Source of the DNA: Paraburkholderia phosphatilytica
Lineage (GTDB): Bacteria > Pseudomonadota > Gammaproteobacteria > Burkholderiales > Burkholderiaceae
Assembly (NCBI RefSeq): GCF_003443895.1
Contig: NZ_QQOA01000031.1
Span: forward strand, 1 to 64,000
Direction: 5' to 3'
Length of the DNA: 64,000 bases
In this document: piece by piece, positions 46,344 through 56,616 of the stretch
How the letters are laid out: each line of letters begins with the position of its first letter
Numbering within the stretch: the first letter of the stretch is position 1
The notes under the pieces: generated by a model
The model's database searches: none
Told to the model about the DNA's origin: nothing
Seen by the model: the letters and a program-made list of their open reading frames with translations, nothing else
Translations under genes and position numbers: made by a program

Positions 46344-47363
46344 ATGCTAGATCCTCGCGCACAAACCCTCCTCAAGACGCTGATCGAGCGATACATCGCC
46401 GAAGGTCAGCCGGTCGGCTCGCGCACGTTGTCGCGGTATTCCGGGCTGGAGCTTTCCCCGGCCACCATCCGCAACGTGATGTCCGACCTCGAGGAGCTGG
46501 GACTCGTGATCAGCCCGCACACCTCGGCGGGCCGGATTCCCACGCCGCGCGGCTATCGTCTGTTCGTCGACACGATGCTGACCGTCGAGTCCGCCGCGAA
46601 CGAGGAGGCGATGATGCATGCGGTCAAGGCCACGCTGCAGGTCGGCGAGCCGCAGAAGGTGGTCGCGGCGGCGGCCAGCGTGCTGTCGAACCTCTCGCAG
46701 TTCGCCGGCGTGATCCTGACGCCGCGCCGCAGCCATGTGTTCAAGCAGGTGGAGTTCATGCGCCTGTCGGACAAGCGCATCCTGCTCATCATCGTCACGC
46801 CGGAAGGCGACGTGCAGAACCGCATCATGGCCACGCAGCGCGACTTCTCGCTGTCGGAGCTTACCGAGGCGTCCAATTACATCAACGCGCACTTCGCGGG
46901 TCTTTCGTTCGACGAGGTGCGCCGGCGCCTGCGCGAAGAGCTCGACGAGCTGCGCGGCGACATGACCGCGCTGATGCACGCGGCCGTGACCGCCAGCACC
47001 GATGCGTCCGACACCGGCGAAACCGTGCTGATTTCCGGCGAGCGCAACCTGCTCGAAGTCGCGGACCTGTCGTCCGACATGGCGCGGTTGCGCAAGCTCT
47101 TCGACATCTTCGACCAAAAGACCGGCCTCCTTCAGTTGCTCGACGTGTCGAGCCACGCGCAGGGCGTGCAGATTTTCATCGGCGGCGAGTCGAATCTCGT
47201 GCCGATCGAGGAAATGAGCGTCGTGACCGCGCCGTACGAGGTGAACGGCAAGATCGTCGGCACGCTCGGCGTGATCGGCCCCACGCGGATGGCATACAAC
47301 CGCGTGATCCCGATCGTCGACATCACCGCGCGGCTGCTCTCGCTCACGCTCAGTCAGCAATAA
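46344..47363 (+). CDS. hrcA: heat-inducible transcription repressor HrcA
   Basis: A 339-residue repressor. The winged helix at about 1-80 ([62 protein letters not shown]) is followed by the GAF-like dimer domain ending [18 protein letters not shown]. HrcA binds CIRCE elements to repress groE or dnaK operons and depends on GroEL. I saw no CIRCE at grpE, dnaK or dnaJ in this window, so its targets are probably elsewhere. ATG 46344 is the family start. Confidence 0.95.
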   Translation: MLDPRAQTLLKTLIERYIAEGQPVGSRTLSRYSGLELSPATIRNVMSDLEELGLVISPHTSAGRIPTPRGYRLFVDTMLTVESAANEEAMMHAVKATLQVGEPQKVVAAAASVLSNLSQFAGVILTPRRSHVFKQVEFMRLSDKRILLIIVTPEGDVQNRIMATQRDFSLSELTEASNYINAHFAGLSFDEVRRRLREELDELRGDMTALMHAAVTASTDASDTGETVLISGERNLLEVADLSSDMARLRKLFDIFDQKTGLLQLLDVSSHAQGVQIFIGGESNLVPIEEMSVVTAPYEVNGKIVGTLGVIGPTRMAYNRVIPIVDITARLLSLTLSQQ

Positions 47364-47491
47364 CGGTTTGCAGGCGTTGCGACGCGATCCGGCACGCCCG
47401 GCTGGAGACGATCTTGCGCCGCCCATGCCGGGCCGCCAATCCACCGTTCGACCTGGCCATCCGGCCAGGGGGCAGGCGGGAATCGCGCCGC

Positions 47492-47497
47492 TATAAT
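47492..47497 (+). promoter_or_regulatory. probable -10 of hemH
   Basis: A perfect TATAAT in CTATAATGGC, 64 nt before the hemH ATG; the -35 is weak. Confidence 0.45.
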
Positions 47498-47560
47498 GGC
47501 TGTCCGATCTTCACTCCGACCGCACGCGCGGCGGCCTGTGCCGCTGCGTCGCCCCCGTTT

Positions 47561-48640
47561 ATGCGCCTGCCTTCGCGTTTCGATCTCGAGCGGCCCCTGC
47601 AGTCCAGCACCGCCCATCGTGTGGCGGTGCTGCTGATCAATCTGGGCACGCCGGACGCGCCAACGCCGCGTGCGGTCGGCCGCTATCTGGCGGAGTTCCT
47701 GTCGGACCCGCGGGTGGTCGAGATTCCCGCGCTGCTGTGGCAGCTGATCCTGCGTCTGATGATTCTTCCGTTCCGCTCGCGCGCGTCGGCGAAGAAATAC
47801 GCCGCGGTGTGGATGCCGGAAGGTTCGCCGTTGCGGGTGTACACGGAAAAACAGGTGGACGGTCTGCGGCAACTGCTGCACGCGAACGACTACACGGTGC
47901 TCGTCGACTACGCGATGCGCTACGGCACGCCCAACATTCCCGCGATGCTGAACCAGCTGAAACTCGCTGGAGCGGAGCGCGTGCTGCTGATGCCGATGTA
48001 TCCGCAATACTCGTCATCCACCACAGCCACGGCCTTCGATGCCGCGTTCCACGCGATGAAGCGCATGCGCAACCAGCTGGAAGTACGCACGGTGCGTCAG
48101 TACGCGGATCACCCGGCTTATATCGCGGCGCTCGCCGCGCAGATCCATCACTACTGGCATCAGCACGGGCGCCCCGACTTCGCGGCCGGCGACCGGCTGG
48201 TGCTGAGCTTTCACGGCGTGCCGAAGCGCACGCTGGATCTCGGCGATCCTTACCATGACCAGTGCCAGCAAACCGGCACGCTGCTAATGCACGCGCTGGA
48301 GCTGACGCCGGTGGAGTGCCGCGTGACGTTCCAGTCCCGCTTCGGGCGTGCCGAGTGGCTCCAGCCCTACACGGCGCCGACGCTCAAGGAACTGGGCGCG
48401 GCCGGCGTCCGCCGCGTGGACGTGTTCTGCCCGGGCTTCACGGCCGATTGCCTCGAGACCATCGAGGAGATCGGCATGGAAGTGCGCGACGAATTCGTGC
48501 ATGCGGGCGGCAAGGAGTTTCACCGCATTCCGTGCGTGAATGCGGCGCCGGCATTCGTCGCGGCGCTGGGCGAAATCGTCGCGCAGCACCTGCAGGGCTG
48601 GCCGGTTCAGACGAGCGCGCCGGCGGCGCTGGTCGAATGA
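47561..48640 (+). CDS. hemH: ferrochelatase
   Basis: A 359-residue enzyme inserting Fe2+ into protoporphyrin IX, the last step of heme synthesis. Marks: [59 protein letters not shown] with the metal-site His, [15 protein letters not shown] and [18 protein letters not shown] 47561 gives [14 protein letters not shown]; longer forms run into the promoter. It precedes hslR on the same strand. Confidence 0.96.
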   Translation: MRLPSRFDLERPLQSSTAHRVAVLLINLGTPDAPTPRAVGRYLAEFLSDPRVVEIPALLWQLILRLMILPFRSRASAKKYAAVWMPEGSPLRVYTEKQVDGLRQLLHANDYTVLVDYAMRYGTPNIPAMLNQLKLAGAERVLLMPMYPQYSSSTTATAFDAAFHAMKRMRNQLEVRTVRQYADHPAYIAALAAQIHHYWHQHGRPDFAAGDRLVLSFHGVPKRTLDLGDPYHDQCQQTGTLLMHALELTPVECRVTFQSRFGRAEWLQPYTAPTLKELGAAGVRRVDVFCPGFTADCLETIEEIGMEVRDEFVHAGGKEFHRIPCVNAAPAFVAALGEIVAQHLQGWPVQTSAPAALVE

Positions 48641-48766
48641 CGGCGCCGTTACGCGTCGACGCACGGCGGCCCGCGCTGCACGATCCGGACACGCGGCGCC
48701 GCTAACATGTTGATTGTTCGAACTCTGACCGCAGCTTCAGGGTATCGGACGGACTGATGGACGAGC

Positions 48767-49174
48767 ATGAACTACAGGATTTCGACTGAACCCGACGCGC
48801 GGCTGCGGATCGACAAGTGGCTGTGGGCCGCACGTTTCTTCAAGACGCGTTCGCTCGCGGCGGATGCGGTCGGCAAGGGGCGCGTGCGGATCGGCGGCGA
48901 GCCGGTGAAGCCTTCGAAGGACGTCCGGGTCGGCGATCTCGTCGAGATCGAGATCGAACGGATCGTGTGGCAGGTGCGCGTGCTCGGCATGTGCGACGTG
49001 CGCGGGCCGGCCAGCATCGCGCAGACGCTCTACGAGGAAACGGAAGCAAGCAGGACGAAGCGGCAGCAGGAATACGAGCGCCGCAAGACGTTTCATGAAC
49101 CGGCCGCCGACATGCATGGGCGGCCGACCAAGCGGGACCGACGCGTTATCGACAGATTTTCGCGTGGGGATTGA
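48767..49174 (+). CDS. hslR: S4-domain RNA-binding heat shock protein 15 (HslR)
   Basis: A 135-residue protein with an S4 RNA-binding domain (about 12-70: RLRIDKWLWAARFFKTRSLAADAV, GKGRVRIGGEPVKPSKDVRVGD) and a basic C-terminal helix (SRTKRQQEYERRKTFHEPA). Hsp15 rescues stalled 50S subunits carrying nascent chains. Its location beside hrcA and grpE-dnaK fits a heat-shock role. Confidence 0.92.
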   Translation: MNYRISTEPDARLRIDKWLWAARFFKTRSLAADAVGKGRVRIGGEPVKPSKDVRVGDLVEIEIERIVWQVRVLGMCDVRGPASIAQTLYEETEASRTKRQQEYERRKTFHEPAADMHGRPTKRDRRVIDRFSRGD

Positions 49175-49307
49175 AGAGCTGCTCGATGGTTGCGTGTACG
49201 CCGCCGTACTCGGTTGTACGGTCGGTGACAGCGCCGGACATGCAGATGGTCGTGGTGCCCGCGATGAGTACCAGTGCGACCACCGAGATAGCAAAGGTCA
49301 GTTTCAC
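49146..49307 (-). CDS. hypothetical small exported protein
   Basis: I do not recognise it. The 53-residue ORF starts with GTG (complement of 49305-49307) behind AGGGGG and encodes a Sec-like signal: basic start, hydrophobic core LTFAISVVALVLIAG, then TTTICMSG. The mature part would be about 30 residues with one or two Cys and ends AKICR. It overlaps the hslR 3' end by 29 nt on the opposite strand. The signal-peptide profile argues for a real gene; lack of homology by eye keeps confidence moderate. Confidence 0.5.
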   Translation of the reverse strand: MKLTFAISVVALVLIAGTTTICMSGAVTDRTTEYGGVHATIEQLFNPHAKICR

Positions 49308-49661
49308 GGCAACCCCCTGGCAGTGCAGGACGGAAACGGGCAATTGGAATGGGTGGAAACTACCGTCGTCCGACTAGGGTATACGCGCCTTCTCGGATGT
49401 ATGAGTGGAGTTTAGGCGACGCGCGAATTCCTCTCAATCTCAATTGGCCTACGGCAGCGTAATGGTTGTAACGGCCCATTTCGGTTGCACGGCAGCAGTG
49501 CAAAAAACGCCGCGGAACCGCTTGAAAACGCCAACCTCGCCCATATTTGCACCGCCAGTGACCGGTCGGTGTGTTGCGCGGCAGCAACGCGGAAAACCGC
49601 GTCGAGCACGGATCGTGCGACACGCACTTTTGGCATTTTATTTTTGACGACTTTCAGCGAC
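49308..49661. other. intergenic region before grpE
   Basis: A 354-nt stretch holding the sigma-32-like promoter at 49521-49544 and the grpE leader. No CIRCE (GCACTC/GAGTGC dyad) and no further gene were seen. Confidence 0.5.
49521..49544 (+). promoter_or_regulatory. sigma-32-like promoter of grpE
   Basis: CTTGAAA (49521-49527) and GCCCAT (49539-49544, followed by AT) match the heat-shock consensus CTTGAAA / CCCCATnT with an 11-bp spacer, slightly short. Predicted start near 49552, 110 nt before grpE. Confidence 0.6.
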
Positions 49662-50210
49662 ATGGAAAACACGCAAGAGAACCCGACGAGCCAGACTCCC
49701 ACGCCCGCCGACGAGACCCCTGCAGGCAAGCCGCAGGAAGGCGTCGTCGCCGAAAACAGCGCCGAAGTTGCGCTGACCGCGGCTCAGGCGAAGATCGCCG
49801 AACTGCAGGAAGGCTTCCTCCGCGCGAAGGCCGAGACCGAAAACACCCGCCGCCGGGCCCAGGAAGACGTGACGAAGGCGCACAAGTTCGCGATCGAAGG
49901 TTTCGCCGAACATCTGCTGCCGGTGATCGACAGCCTCGAGGCAGCGGTCGCGCACGAATCCGACGACCTCGCGAAGGTTCGCGAAGGCGTCGAGCTGACG
50001 TTGCGCCAGCTGGTGGGCGCGCTGGAGAAGGGCCGCGTCGTTGCGCTCAACCCGGTCGGCGAGAAGTTCGATCCGCACCGCCACCAGGCCATTTCGATGG
50101 TGCCGGCCGAGCAGGAGCCGAACACGGTTGTCGCGGTGCTGCAGAAAGGCTATATGATCGCCGACCGCGTGCTGCGCCCGGCGCTGGTGACGGTCGCGGC
50201 GCCGAAGTAA
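49662..50210 (+). CDS. grpE: nucleotide exchange factor GrpE
   Basis: A 182-residue cochaperone that releases ADP from DnaK. A disordered Pro/Thr/Glu-rich N terminus (about 1-35) precedes the long dimer coiled coil ([25 protein letters not shown] onward in segments) and the C-terminal beta domain with [13 protein letters not shown] and [21 protein letters not shown] 49662 starts [10 protein letters not shown]. First gene of grpE-dnaK-dnaJ. Confidence 0.95.
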   Translation: MENTQENPTSQTPTPADETPAGKPQEGVVAENSAEVALTAAQAKIAELQEGFLRAKAETENTRRRAQEDVTKAHKFAIEGFAEHLLPVIDSLEAAVAHESDDLAKVREGVELTLRQLVGALEKGRVVALNPVGEKFDPHRHQAISMVPAEQEPNTVVAVLQKGYMIADRVLRPALVTVAAPK

Positions 50211-50344
50211 GGGTTGGCAAGTCCCCCGCCCGGGCGCAATTGCCCGGCCGGGCGCCGCTGCGGCGGCTCGCACGGGTTCGTCCGCAGGCGATGAACCCGT
50301 ACCACCCGATTGAAAAAAATTAAAGACCGCATCGCGTTCAAGGT

Positions 50345-50370
50345 CTTGAAAACGAAACCGCCGCACGCAT
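50345..50370 (+). promoter_or_regulatory. sigma-32-like promoter of dnaK
   Basis: CTTGAAA (50345-50351), 13-bp spacer, then ACGCAT (50365-50370, followed by TT) with four of six matches to CCCCAT. It lies in the 251-nt grpE-dnaK gap, 92 nt before the dnaK ATG. Confidence 0.5.
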
Positions 50371-50461
50371 TTGCGGTGCAGGCATGAATTTGATGGCGGA
50401 ACGCCGGGCCAGACAGCTACGCGCCCCGCCGGCAGGAACGAAAATCTGGAGATCAGTAGAA

Positions 50462-52420
50462 ATGGGCAAAATCATTGGCATCGACCTCGGCACCACGAAT
50501 TCCTGCGTGGCGTTGATGGAAGGCAATCAGGTCAAGGTGATCGAGAACTCGGAAGGCGCGCGCACCACGCCGTCGATCATCGCGTACATGGACGACAACG
50601 AGATCCTGGTCGGGGCCCCTGCCAAGCGCCAGTCGGTCACCAATCCGAGGAACACGCTGTACGCGGTCAAGCGCCTGATCGGCCGTCGCTTCGACGAAAA
50701 GGAAGTGCAGAAGGACATCGGCCTGATGCCCTACAAGATCGTCAAGCACGACAACGGCGACGCCTGGGTGGAAGCGCACGGCGAAAAGCTCGCGCCGTCG
50801 CAGGTTTCGGCTGAAGTGCTGCGCAAGATGAAGAAGACGGCCGAAGACTACCTCGGCGAGCCGGTCACCGAAGCCGTGATCACGGTTCCCGCGTACTTCA
50901 ACGACAGCCAGCGTCAGGCCACGAAAGACGCCGGCCGTATCGCCGGTCTGGAAGTGAAGCGGATCATCAACGAGCCGACGGCGGCTGCGCTCGCGTTCGG
51001 CCTCGACAAGGCAGAGAAGGGCGACCGCAAGATCGCGGTGTTCGACCTGGGCGGCGGCACGTTCGATATCTCGATCATCGAGATCGCGGACGTCGACGGC
51101 GAAATGCAGTTCGAAGTGCTGTCCACGAACGGCGACACGTTCCTCGGCGGTGAAGACTTCGACCAGCGCATCATCGATTACATCATCGGCGAGTTCAAGA
51201 AGGAGCAGGGCGTCGACCTGTCGAAGGACGTGCTCGCGCTGCAACGTCTGAAGGAAGCCGCGGAAAAGGCGAAGATCGAGCTGTCGTCGAGCCAGCAGAC
51301 CGACATCAACCTGCCGTACATCACGGCGGATGCAACCGGTCCGAAGCACCTGAACCTCAAGTTCACCCGCGCGAAACTCGAAGCGCTCGTCGAAGAGCTG
51401 ATCGAACGCACGATCGACCCGTGCCGCACCGCGATCAAGGATGCGGGCGTGAAGGTGGGCGACATCGACGACGTGATCCTCGTCGGCGGCATGACGCGTA
51501 TGCCGAAGGTGCAGGAGAAGGTGAAGGAGTTCTTCGGCAAGGAGCCGCGCCGTGACGTGAACCCGGACGAAGCTGTCGCCGTGGGCGCGGCGATCCAGGG
51601 CCAGGTGCTGTCGGGCGACCGCAAGGACGTGCTGCTGCTCGACGTGACGCCGCTGTCGCTCGGTATCGAGACGCTCGGTGGCGTGATGACGAAGATGATC
51701 AACAAGAACACCACGATCCCGACGAAGCACTCGCAGGTGTATTCGACGGCGGACGACAATCAGGGCGCCGTGACGATCAAGGTGTTCCAGGGCGAACGCG
51801 AGATGGCGGCGGGCAACAAGCTGCTGGGCGAATTCAACCTGGAAGGCATTCCGCCCGCACCGCGCGGCGTGCCGCAGATCGAAGTGACCTTCGATATCGA
51901 CGCGAACGGCATCCTGCACGTCGGCGCGAAGGACAAGGCGACCGGCAAGGAAAACAAGATCACCATCAAGGCGAACTCGGGCCTGTCGGAAGCCGAGATC
52001 GAGAAAATGGTGAAGGACGCGGAAGCGAACGCGGAAGAAGATCACAAGCTGCGTGAGCTGGCCGATGCCCGCAACCAGGGCGACGCGCTCGTCCACAGCA
52101 CGAAGAAGGCGCTCGCCGAATACGGCGACAAGCTGGACGCGGGCGAGAAGGACAAGATCGAGTCCGCGCTGAAGGACCTCGAAGATGCGCTGAAGAGCAG
52201 CTCGAGCGACAAGGCGGAGATCGAAGCCAAGGTCGAAGCGGTTGCCACGGCATCGCAGAAGCTCGGCGAAAAGATGTACGCCGACATGCAGGCGCAGGGT
52301 GCGGCGGAAGGCGCCGCAGAGGGCGCGGCAGGCGGCGCGGGCGCATCGGCGGGTGCTTCGTCGGCACGTCCGGAAGACGACGTCGTGGACGCCGAGTTCA
52401 AGGAAGTGAAGAAGGACTGA
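50462..52420 (+). CDS. dnaK: chaperone DnaK (Hsp70)
   Basis: A 652-residue Hsp70. ATPase domain: [49 protein letters not shown], and [17 protein letters not shown]. Linker and substrate-binding domain: [19 protein letters not shown]; lid helices, then a Gly/Ala-rich tail ending EFKEVKKD (the EEVD-like bacterial end). ATG 50462 is the family start with GGAG about ten bases upstream. Confidence 0.98.
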   Translation: MGKIIGIDLGTTNSCVALMEGNQVKVIENSEGARTTPSIIAYMDDNEILVGAPAKRQSVTNPRNTLYAVKRLIGRRFDEKEVQKDIGLMPYKIVKHDNGDAWVEAHGEKLAPSQVSAEVLRKMKKTAEDYLGEPVTEAVITVPAYFNDSQRQATKDAGRIAGLEVKRIINEPTAAALAFGLDKAEKGDRKIAVFDLGGGTFDISIIEIADVDGEMQFEVLSTNGDTFLGGEDFDQRIIDYIIGEFKKEQGVDLSKDVLALQRLKEAAEKAKIELSSSQQTDINLPYITADATGPKHLNLKFTRAKLEALVEELIERTIDPCRTAIKDAGVKVGDIDDVILVGGMTRMPKVQEKVKEFFGKEPRRDVNPDEAVAVGAAIQGQVLSGDRKDVLLLDVTPLSLGIETLGGVMTKMINKNTTIPTKHSQVYSTADDNQGAVTIKVFQGEREMAAGNKLLGEFNLEGIPPAPRGVPQIEVTFDIDANGILHVGAKDKATGKENKITIKANSGLSEAEIEKMVKDAEANAEEDHKLRELADARNQGDALVHSTKKALAEYGDKLDAGEKDKIESALKDLEDALKSSSSDKAEIEAKVEAVATASQKLGEKMYADMQAQGAAEGAAEGAAGGAGASAGASSARPEDDVVDAEFKEVKKD

Positions 52421-52527
52421 GCCGGCTTTGACCGGCCGGGAATGGCGTGCAGCAATGTGCGCCGTTCGTCTGCCCGGGCACGGGCAGCGCGCGCGGCAAC
52501 AACTGCCGCGTGGTCCGCAGTCGATAC

Positions 52528-52566
52528 GCCTGGCGAGCCATCCGGCTCGCCGGGCAATTTGTTTTA
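52528..52566 (+). terminator. dnaK-dnaJ intergenic hairpin
   Basis: GCCTGGCGAGCC (52528-52539) pairs with GGCTCGCCGGGC (52544-52555) over 12 bp with one G-U, loop ATCC, followed by AATTTGTTTT. It looks like a partial terminator or processing site lowering dnaJ relative to dnaK. Confidence 0.55.
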
Positions 52567-52691
52567 AGGGGTCGTCGTGTTGGTCCGCAACAGGGGCGGG
52601 CCGAACGGGCACGATGGCCGGACGAGTCGCAAGACTCCGGCATTCAAAAGGAACCGCCGCGCGTAGCTCGCGTGGCCGGTGTTGAACCGAT

Positions 52692-53825
52692 ATGGCGAAA
52701 CGGGATTACTACGAGGTTCTGGGCGTCGCGAAGAACGCGGGCGACGACGAAATCAAGAAGGCTTATCGCAAGCTTGCGATGAAGTACCACCCTGACCGCA
52801 ATCCGGGCAACAAGGATGCGGAAGAGCATTTCAAGGAAGTGAAGGAAGCCTATGAAATGCTGTCCGACTCGCAGAAGCGTGCCGCGTACGACCAGTACGG
52901 TCACGCGGGCGTCGATCCGAACATGGCGGGTGCGGGCGCGCAGGGCTTCGGCGGTTTCGCCGATGCCTTCGGCGACATTTTCGGCGATATCTTCGGCCAG
53001 GCCGCGGCGGGCGGCGCGCGTGGCCGCGCCGGTCCGCAGGTATATCGCGGCGCCGATCTGCGCTACAGCATGGAGATCACGCTCGAGCAGGCCGCCCATG
53101 GCTACGACACGCAGATCCGCGTGCCGAGCTGGGCGTCGTGCGAAATCTGTCATGGCTCCGGCGCGAAGCCCGGCACCAAGCCGGAAACCTGTCCGACCTG
53201 TAACGGCTCGGGTTCGGTGCGCATGTCGCAGGGCTTCTTCAGCATCCAGCAGACCTGCCCGAAGTGTCATGGCACCGGCAGCTATATCCCCGAACCGTGT
53301 GCGCATTGCCACGGCGCGGGCAAGGTGAAGGAAACCAAGACGCTCGAAGTGAAGATCCCGGCTGGCATCGACGACGGCATGCGGATCCGCTCGGCCGGTA
53401 ACGGCGAGCCGGGCATCAACGGCGGTCCGTCGGGCGACCTGTACGTCGAGATTCACATCAAGCCGCACACAGTGTTCGAGCGCGACGGCGACGATCTGCA
53501 TTGCCAGATGCCGATCCCGTTCACCACGGCGGCGCTGGGCGGCGAAATCGAGGTGCCGACGCTCGCGGGCCGCGCAAGCTTCACGGTGCCGGAGGGCACG
53601 CAGTCGGGCAAGACGTTCCGTCTGCGCGGCAAGGGCATCAAGGGGCTGCGTTCGAGCATCGCCGGCGATCTCTATGTGCACGTGCAGGTCGAAACGCCGG
53701 TGAAGCTCACGGACAATCAGCGCGATCTGCTCAAGCAGTTTGAAAAGTCGCTGCTGGAAGGCGGAGCGCGGCATAGCCCGCAAAGCAAGAGCTGGTTCGA
53801 TCGCGTGAAGAGCTTCTTCGACTGA
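52692..53825 (+). CDS. dnaJ: chaperone DnaJ (Hsp40)
   Basis: A 377-residue type I J-protein. J domain with HPD ([19 protein letters not shown]), Gly/Phe-rich linker (about 75-115), and four zinc-finger CxxCxGxG repeats ([32 protein letters not shown]), then two client-binding barrels. It stimulates DnaK ATPase and delivers clients. 271 nt after dnaK. Confidence 0.97.
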   Translation: MAKRDYYEVLGVAKNAGDDEIKKAYRKLAMKYHPDRNPGNKDAEEHFKEVKEAYEMLSDSQKRAAYDQYGHAGVDPNMAGAGAQGFGGFADAFGDIFGDIFGQAAAGGARGRAGPQVYRGADLRYSMEITLEQAAHGYDTQIRVPSWASCEICHGSGAKPGTKPETCPTCNGSGSVRMSQGFFSIQQTCPKCHGTGSYIPEPCAHCHGAGKVKETKTLEVKIPAGIDDGMRIRSAGNGEPGINGGPSGDLYVEIHIKPHTVFERDGDDLHCQMPIPFTTAALGGEIEVPTLAGRASFTVPEGTQSGKTFRLRGKGIKGLRSSIAGDLYVHVQVETPVKLTDNQRDLLKQFEKSLLEGGARHSPQSKSWFDRVKSFFD

Positions 53826-53850
53826 CGGTCGTGCCGTATTGGCGGTTCCG

Positions 53851-55734
53851 ATGACGACTGACGATGATCCGGTGTTCGCGTTGCTCGACGATTGCGGCGC
53901 TACCGCGGCGCGTCGGTCGAGCCGCCTCTACACCGGCTTTTCCCACGAACGGGTGTGCGCACACCCGTTCGAACTCGATGCCGTGAACGCGGCCGTGTCG
54001 GACGATCTGCGTGCCGCACTGCATGCGGTCGTCGTGGCGGATTACGGATTCGGCCGGCTGCTCGTGCTCGGCGAGTCCGCTTCTTCTGAAACGCAGCGTG
54101 GCGATGCCGCGCTGCGTTTTTTGCTTTTTGAGCGCTGCGAGCGGCTATCCGCCGATGAAGTCTCGGCATGGCTTGCGCAACACGACCACGCATCCGAAAC
54201 ACCTGGTGTCGCCGGCACGGCGAACCTCGTCGCGAGCGTCGACGAGTCGCAGTTTGCCGACGCGATCTCGCGCATCCACGACGCACTCAGGGCCGGTGAC
54301 TCCTATCAGGTCAACTACACGTACCGGCTCGGTTTCGACGTATTCGGCGAGCCGGTTGCGTTCTACCGTCGTCTGCGAGCCAGTCAGCCAGTGCCCTACG
54401 GCGCGCTGATCGCGCTGCCGGGTGACGAATGGCTGCTGTCGTGCTCGCCGGAACTCTTCGTCGAGAAGTCCGGCGCGATGCTTCGGGCACGGCCGATGAA
54501 GGGCACCGCCCCGCGTGCGTCGAACGCGGAAGACGACCGCGCCGCCGCGGCACATCTGCAGGCGGATGCGAAGAATCGCGCCGAGAACGTGATGATTGTC
54601 GACCTGCTGCGCAACGACATCTCGCGTGTCGCCGCGACGGGCTCGGTCAAGGTGCCGGCGCTGTTTTCGGTCGAACCGTATGCGTCGGTGTGGCAGATGA
54701 CATCGAGCATCGAGGCGACGCTGCGGCCGGGCACGTCGTTCGCGGATCTGATGCGCGCGCTGTTCCCGTGCGGCTCGATCACCGGCGCGCCGAAGCACAG
54801 CACGATGCAGCTGATCGATGCGCTCGAAAGCACGCCGCGCGGCGTGTACACGGGCGCGATCGGCTGGCTCGATGCGACGTCTGCCGACGATGATACAAAC
54901 GCGACCTGTGGCGACTTCTGCCTGTCGGTCGCGATCCGCACGTTGATGGTGAGCCCGGCCGATACCACGACAGGACAGCGTCGCGGCACGATGGGTGTGG
55001 GCGCGGGCATCGTGCTCGACAGCGTGGCGGCCGACGAATTCGCGGAATGCCGGCTGAAGGCGCGCTTCCTGACGGACGCGGACCCTGGCTTCCAGCTCTT
55101 CGAGACGATGCACGCGACGCGCGACGAAGGCGTGCGGTACGTCGAACGACACCTCGCACGGCTATCGGCCAGTGCGAACAAGCTCGGGTTTGCATGTGAG
55201 CTCGCATCGATCCAGGCAAAGATCGACGAAGCGTGCGGCGCGTTACCCGCTAACGCGCCGCATCGAATGCGTGCCGCGCTGGATAAGGCAGGCAAGCTCA
55301 CGCTGACAACGGCCGCACTAACGCCGCTCGCGCCGGAAGCAACCGTCGGCGTGTTGATTGGCCCGAAGCACGGCTTCTCGCCGACTCACGCAAACGATCC
55401 ATTGCTGCTGCACAAGACCACGCGCCGCGCCGACTACGATCGCGGCTGGCGCGAAGCCGAAGCACGCGGCGGTTTCGATACGCTGTTCTTCAACGACCGT
55501 GGCGAGCTGACCGAAGGCGGCCGGACGAATGTGTTCGTGAAGCTTGACGGGCGGTGGTGGACGCCGCCGTTGTCGTCGGGGGCGTTGCCTGGTGTGATGC
55601 GCGCGGTGCTGCTCGACGATCCGCGATTGGCGGCCGCAGAGCGGGTACTGACGCTCGACGATCTGCAGCACGCTGAAGCGTTGATCGTCTGCAATGCGCT
55701 ACGCGGCGCGCTAAACGCGACGATCGTCGACTAG
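53851..55734 (+). CDS. pabB: fused aminodeoxychorismate synthase component I / aminodeoxychorismate lyase
   Basis: A 627-residue fusion. Residues about 1-400 are PabB: DSYQVNYTYRL, LRARPMKGTAPR, NVMIVDLLRNDISRVA and LFPCGSITGAPKHSTMQLI, converting chorismate with ammonia to aminodeoxychorismate. Residues about 410-627 are a PabC-like class IV PLP lyase (FQLFETMHATRDEGVRYVERHLARL, RGELTEGGRTNVFV) releasing pyruvate to give PABA. ATG 53851 is 25 nt after dnaJ. Codons 80-93 contain a terminator-like hairpin. Confidence 0.93.
   Translation: MTTDDDPVFALLDDCGATAARRSSRLYTGFSHERVCAHPFELDAVNAAVSDDLRAALHAVVVADYGFGRLLVLGESASSETQRGDAALRFLLFERCERLSADEVSAWLAQHDHASETPGVAGTANLVASVDESQFADAISRIHDALRAGDSYQVNYTYRLGFDVFGEPVAFYRRLRASQPVPYGALIALPGDEWLLSCSPELFVEKSGAMLRARPMKGTAPRASNAEDDRAAAAHLQADAKNRAENVMIVDLLRNDISRVAATGSVKVPALFSVEPYASVWQMTSSIEATLRPGTSFADLMRALFPCGSITGAPKHSTMQLIDALESTPRGVYTGAIGWLDATSADDDTNATCGDFCLSVAIRTLMVSPADTTTGQRRGTMGVGAGIVLDSVAADEFAECRLKARFLTDADPGFQLFETMHATRDEGVRYVERHLARLSASANKLGFACELASIQAKIDEACGALPANAPHRMRAALDKAGKLTLTTAALTPLAPEATVGVLIGPKHGFSPTHANDPLLLHKTTRRADYDRGWREAEARGGFDTLFFNDRGELTEGGRTNVFVKLDGRWWTPPLSSGALPGVMRAVLLDDPRLAAAERVLTLDDLQHAEALIVCNALRGALNATIVD
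54089..54128 (+). terminator. terminator-like hairpin inside pabBC
   Basis: AAACGCAGCG (54089-54098) and CGCTGCGTTT (54110-54119) form a perfect 10-bp stem with an 11-nt loop, followed by a T6 run (54117-54122) and a second T5 run. It encodes a poorly conserved linker in the PabB domain. Confidence 0.55.
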
Positions 55735-55746
55735 CGCGCCCACGCA

Positions 55747-56562
55747 TCAGAACTGATGCTCCGGCCCGGGGAACGAGCCGTCCTTCACGGCCTTCACATA
55801 CGCGCTCACACCATCGGCGATGCTCGGCTGGCCCTGAATGAAGTCCTTCACGAAGCGCGGCCGCTTGCCGGGGAAAATGCCCAGCATGTCATGCAGCACG
55901 AGCACCTGACCCGAACAGTCGAGCCCCGCGCCGATGCCGATCGTCGGAATGCGTAGCTGCTTCGTCACTTCTGCGGCAAGCGGTGAAGGAATCGCCTCGA
56001 GCACGACGAGTTGCGCACCAGCGTCCTGAATGGCGCGCGAATCGCGCAGCAGCTGGCTCGCGCCGGCTTCGGTCTTGCCCTGCACCTTGAAGCCGCCGAA
56101 CGCATGCACCGACTGCGGCGTGAGTCCGACGTGCGCGCACACCGGCACCGAGCGATCGACGAGAAAGCGGATGATCTCCGCGACCCACTCGCCGCCCTCG
56201 AGCTTCACCATCTGCGCACCGGCGCGCATCAGCTTCACCGAGCTCTCGAACGCATCCGCAGGCGTGCCATAGGTGCCGAACGGCAGATCGGCGACGATCA
56301 GCGCCGAAGGCTGCGCGCGCGCGACGCAGGCCGTGTGATACGCGATGTCGTCGAGCGTGACGGGTAGCGTCGTCGTATGGCCTTGCAGCACGTTGCCGAG
56401 CGAATCGCCGATCAGCAGCACGTCGACGCCCGAGCGGTCCAGCAGCGATGCGAAGCTCGCGTCGTAACACGTGAGCATCGCGATCTTCTCGCCGGCGTCG
56501 CGCATGGCCTGGAGCTTCGGCACCGTGATCGCGCTGCGGCTCGCTTCCTGCAGATAGGTCAT
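55747..56562 (-). CDS. panB: 3-methyl-2-oxobutanoate hydroxymethyltransferase
   Basis: A 271-residue barrel enzyme making ketopantoate for pantothenate and CoA. Motifs: [34 protein letters not shown] (split over Mg site and substrate residues), [30 protein letters not shown] and [18 protein letters not shown]. It ends the minus-strand run pcnB-folK-dNK-panB, 54 nt after the kinase. Convergent with pabBC. Confidence 0.96.
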   Translation of the reverse strand: MTYLQEASRSAITVPKLQAMRDAGEKIAMLTCYDASFASLLDRSGVDVLLIGDSLGNVLQGHTTTLPVTLDDIAYHTACVARAQPSALIVADLPFGTYGTPADAFESSVKLMRAGAQMVKLEGGEWVAEIIRFLVDRSVPVCAHVGLTPQSVHAFGGFKVQGKTEAGASQLLRDSRAIQDAGAQLVVLEAIPSPLAAEVTKQLRIPTIGIGAGLDCSGQVLVLHDMLGIFPGKRPRFVKDFIQGQPSIADGVSAYVKAVKDGSFPGPEHQF

Positions 56563-56616
56563 GAATGAGGGTCCAAAAGAGGCAAATGAGGGAACGCGAT
56601 GAGCGCCGCCGCGCGT

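Noticed and set aside
50453-52612. 719-codon open frame on the minus strand opposite dnaK
   Set aside because: It is the known long antisense shadow of GC-rich dnaK genes, historically misannotated as an NAD-glutamate dehydrogenase. The sense strand carries an unmistakable DnaK.
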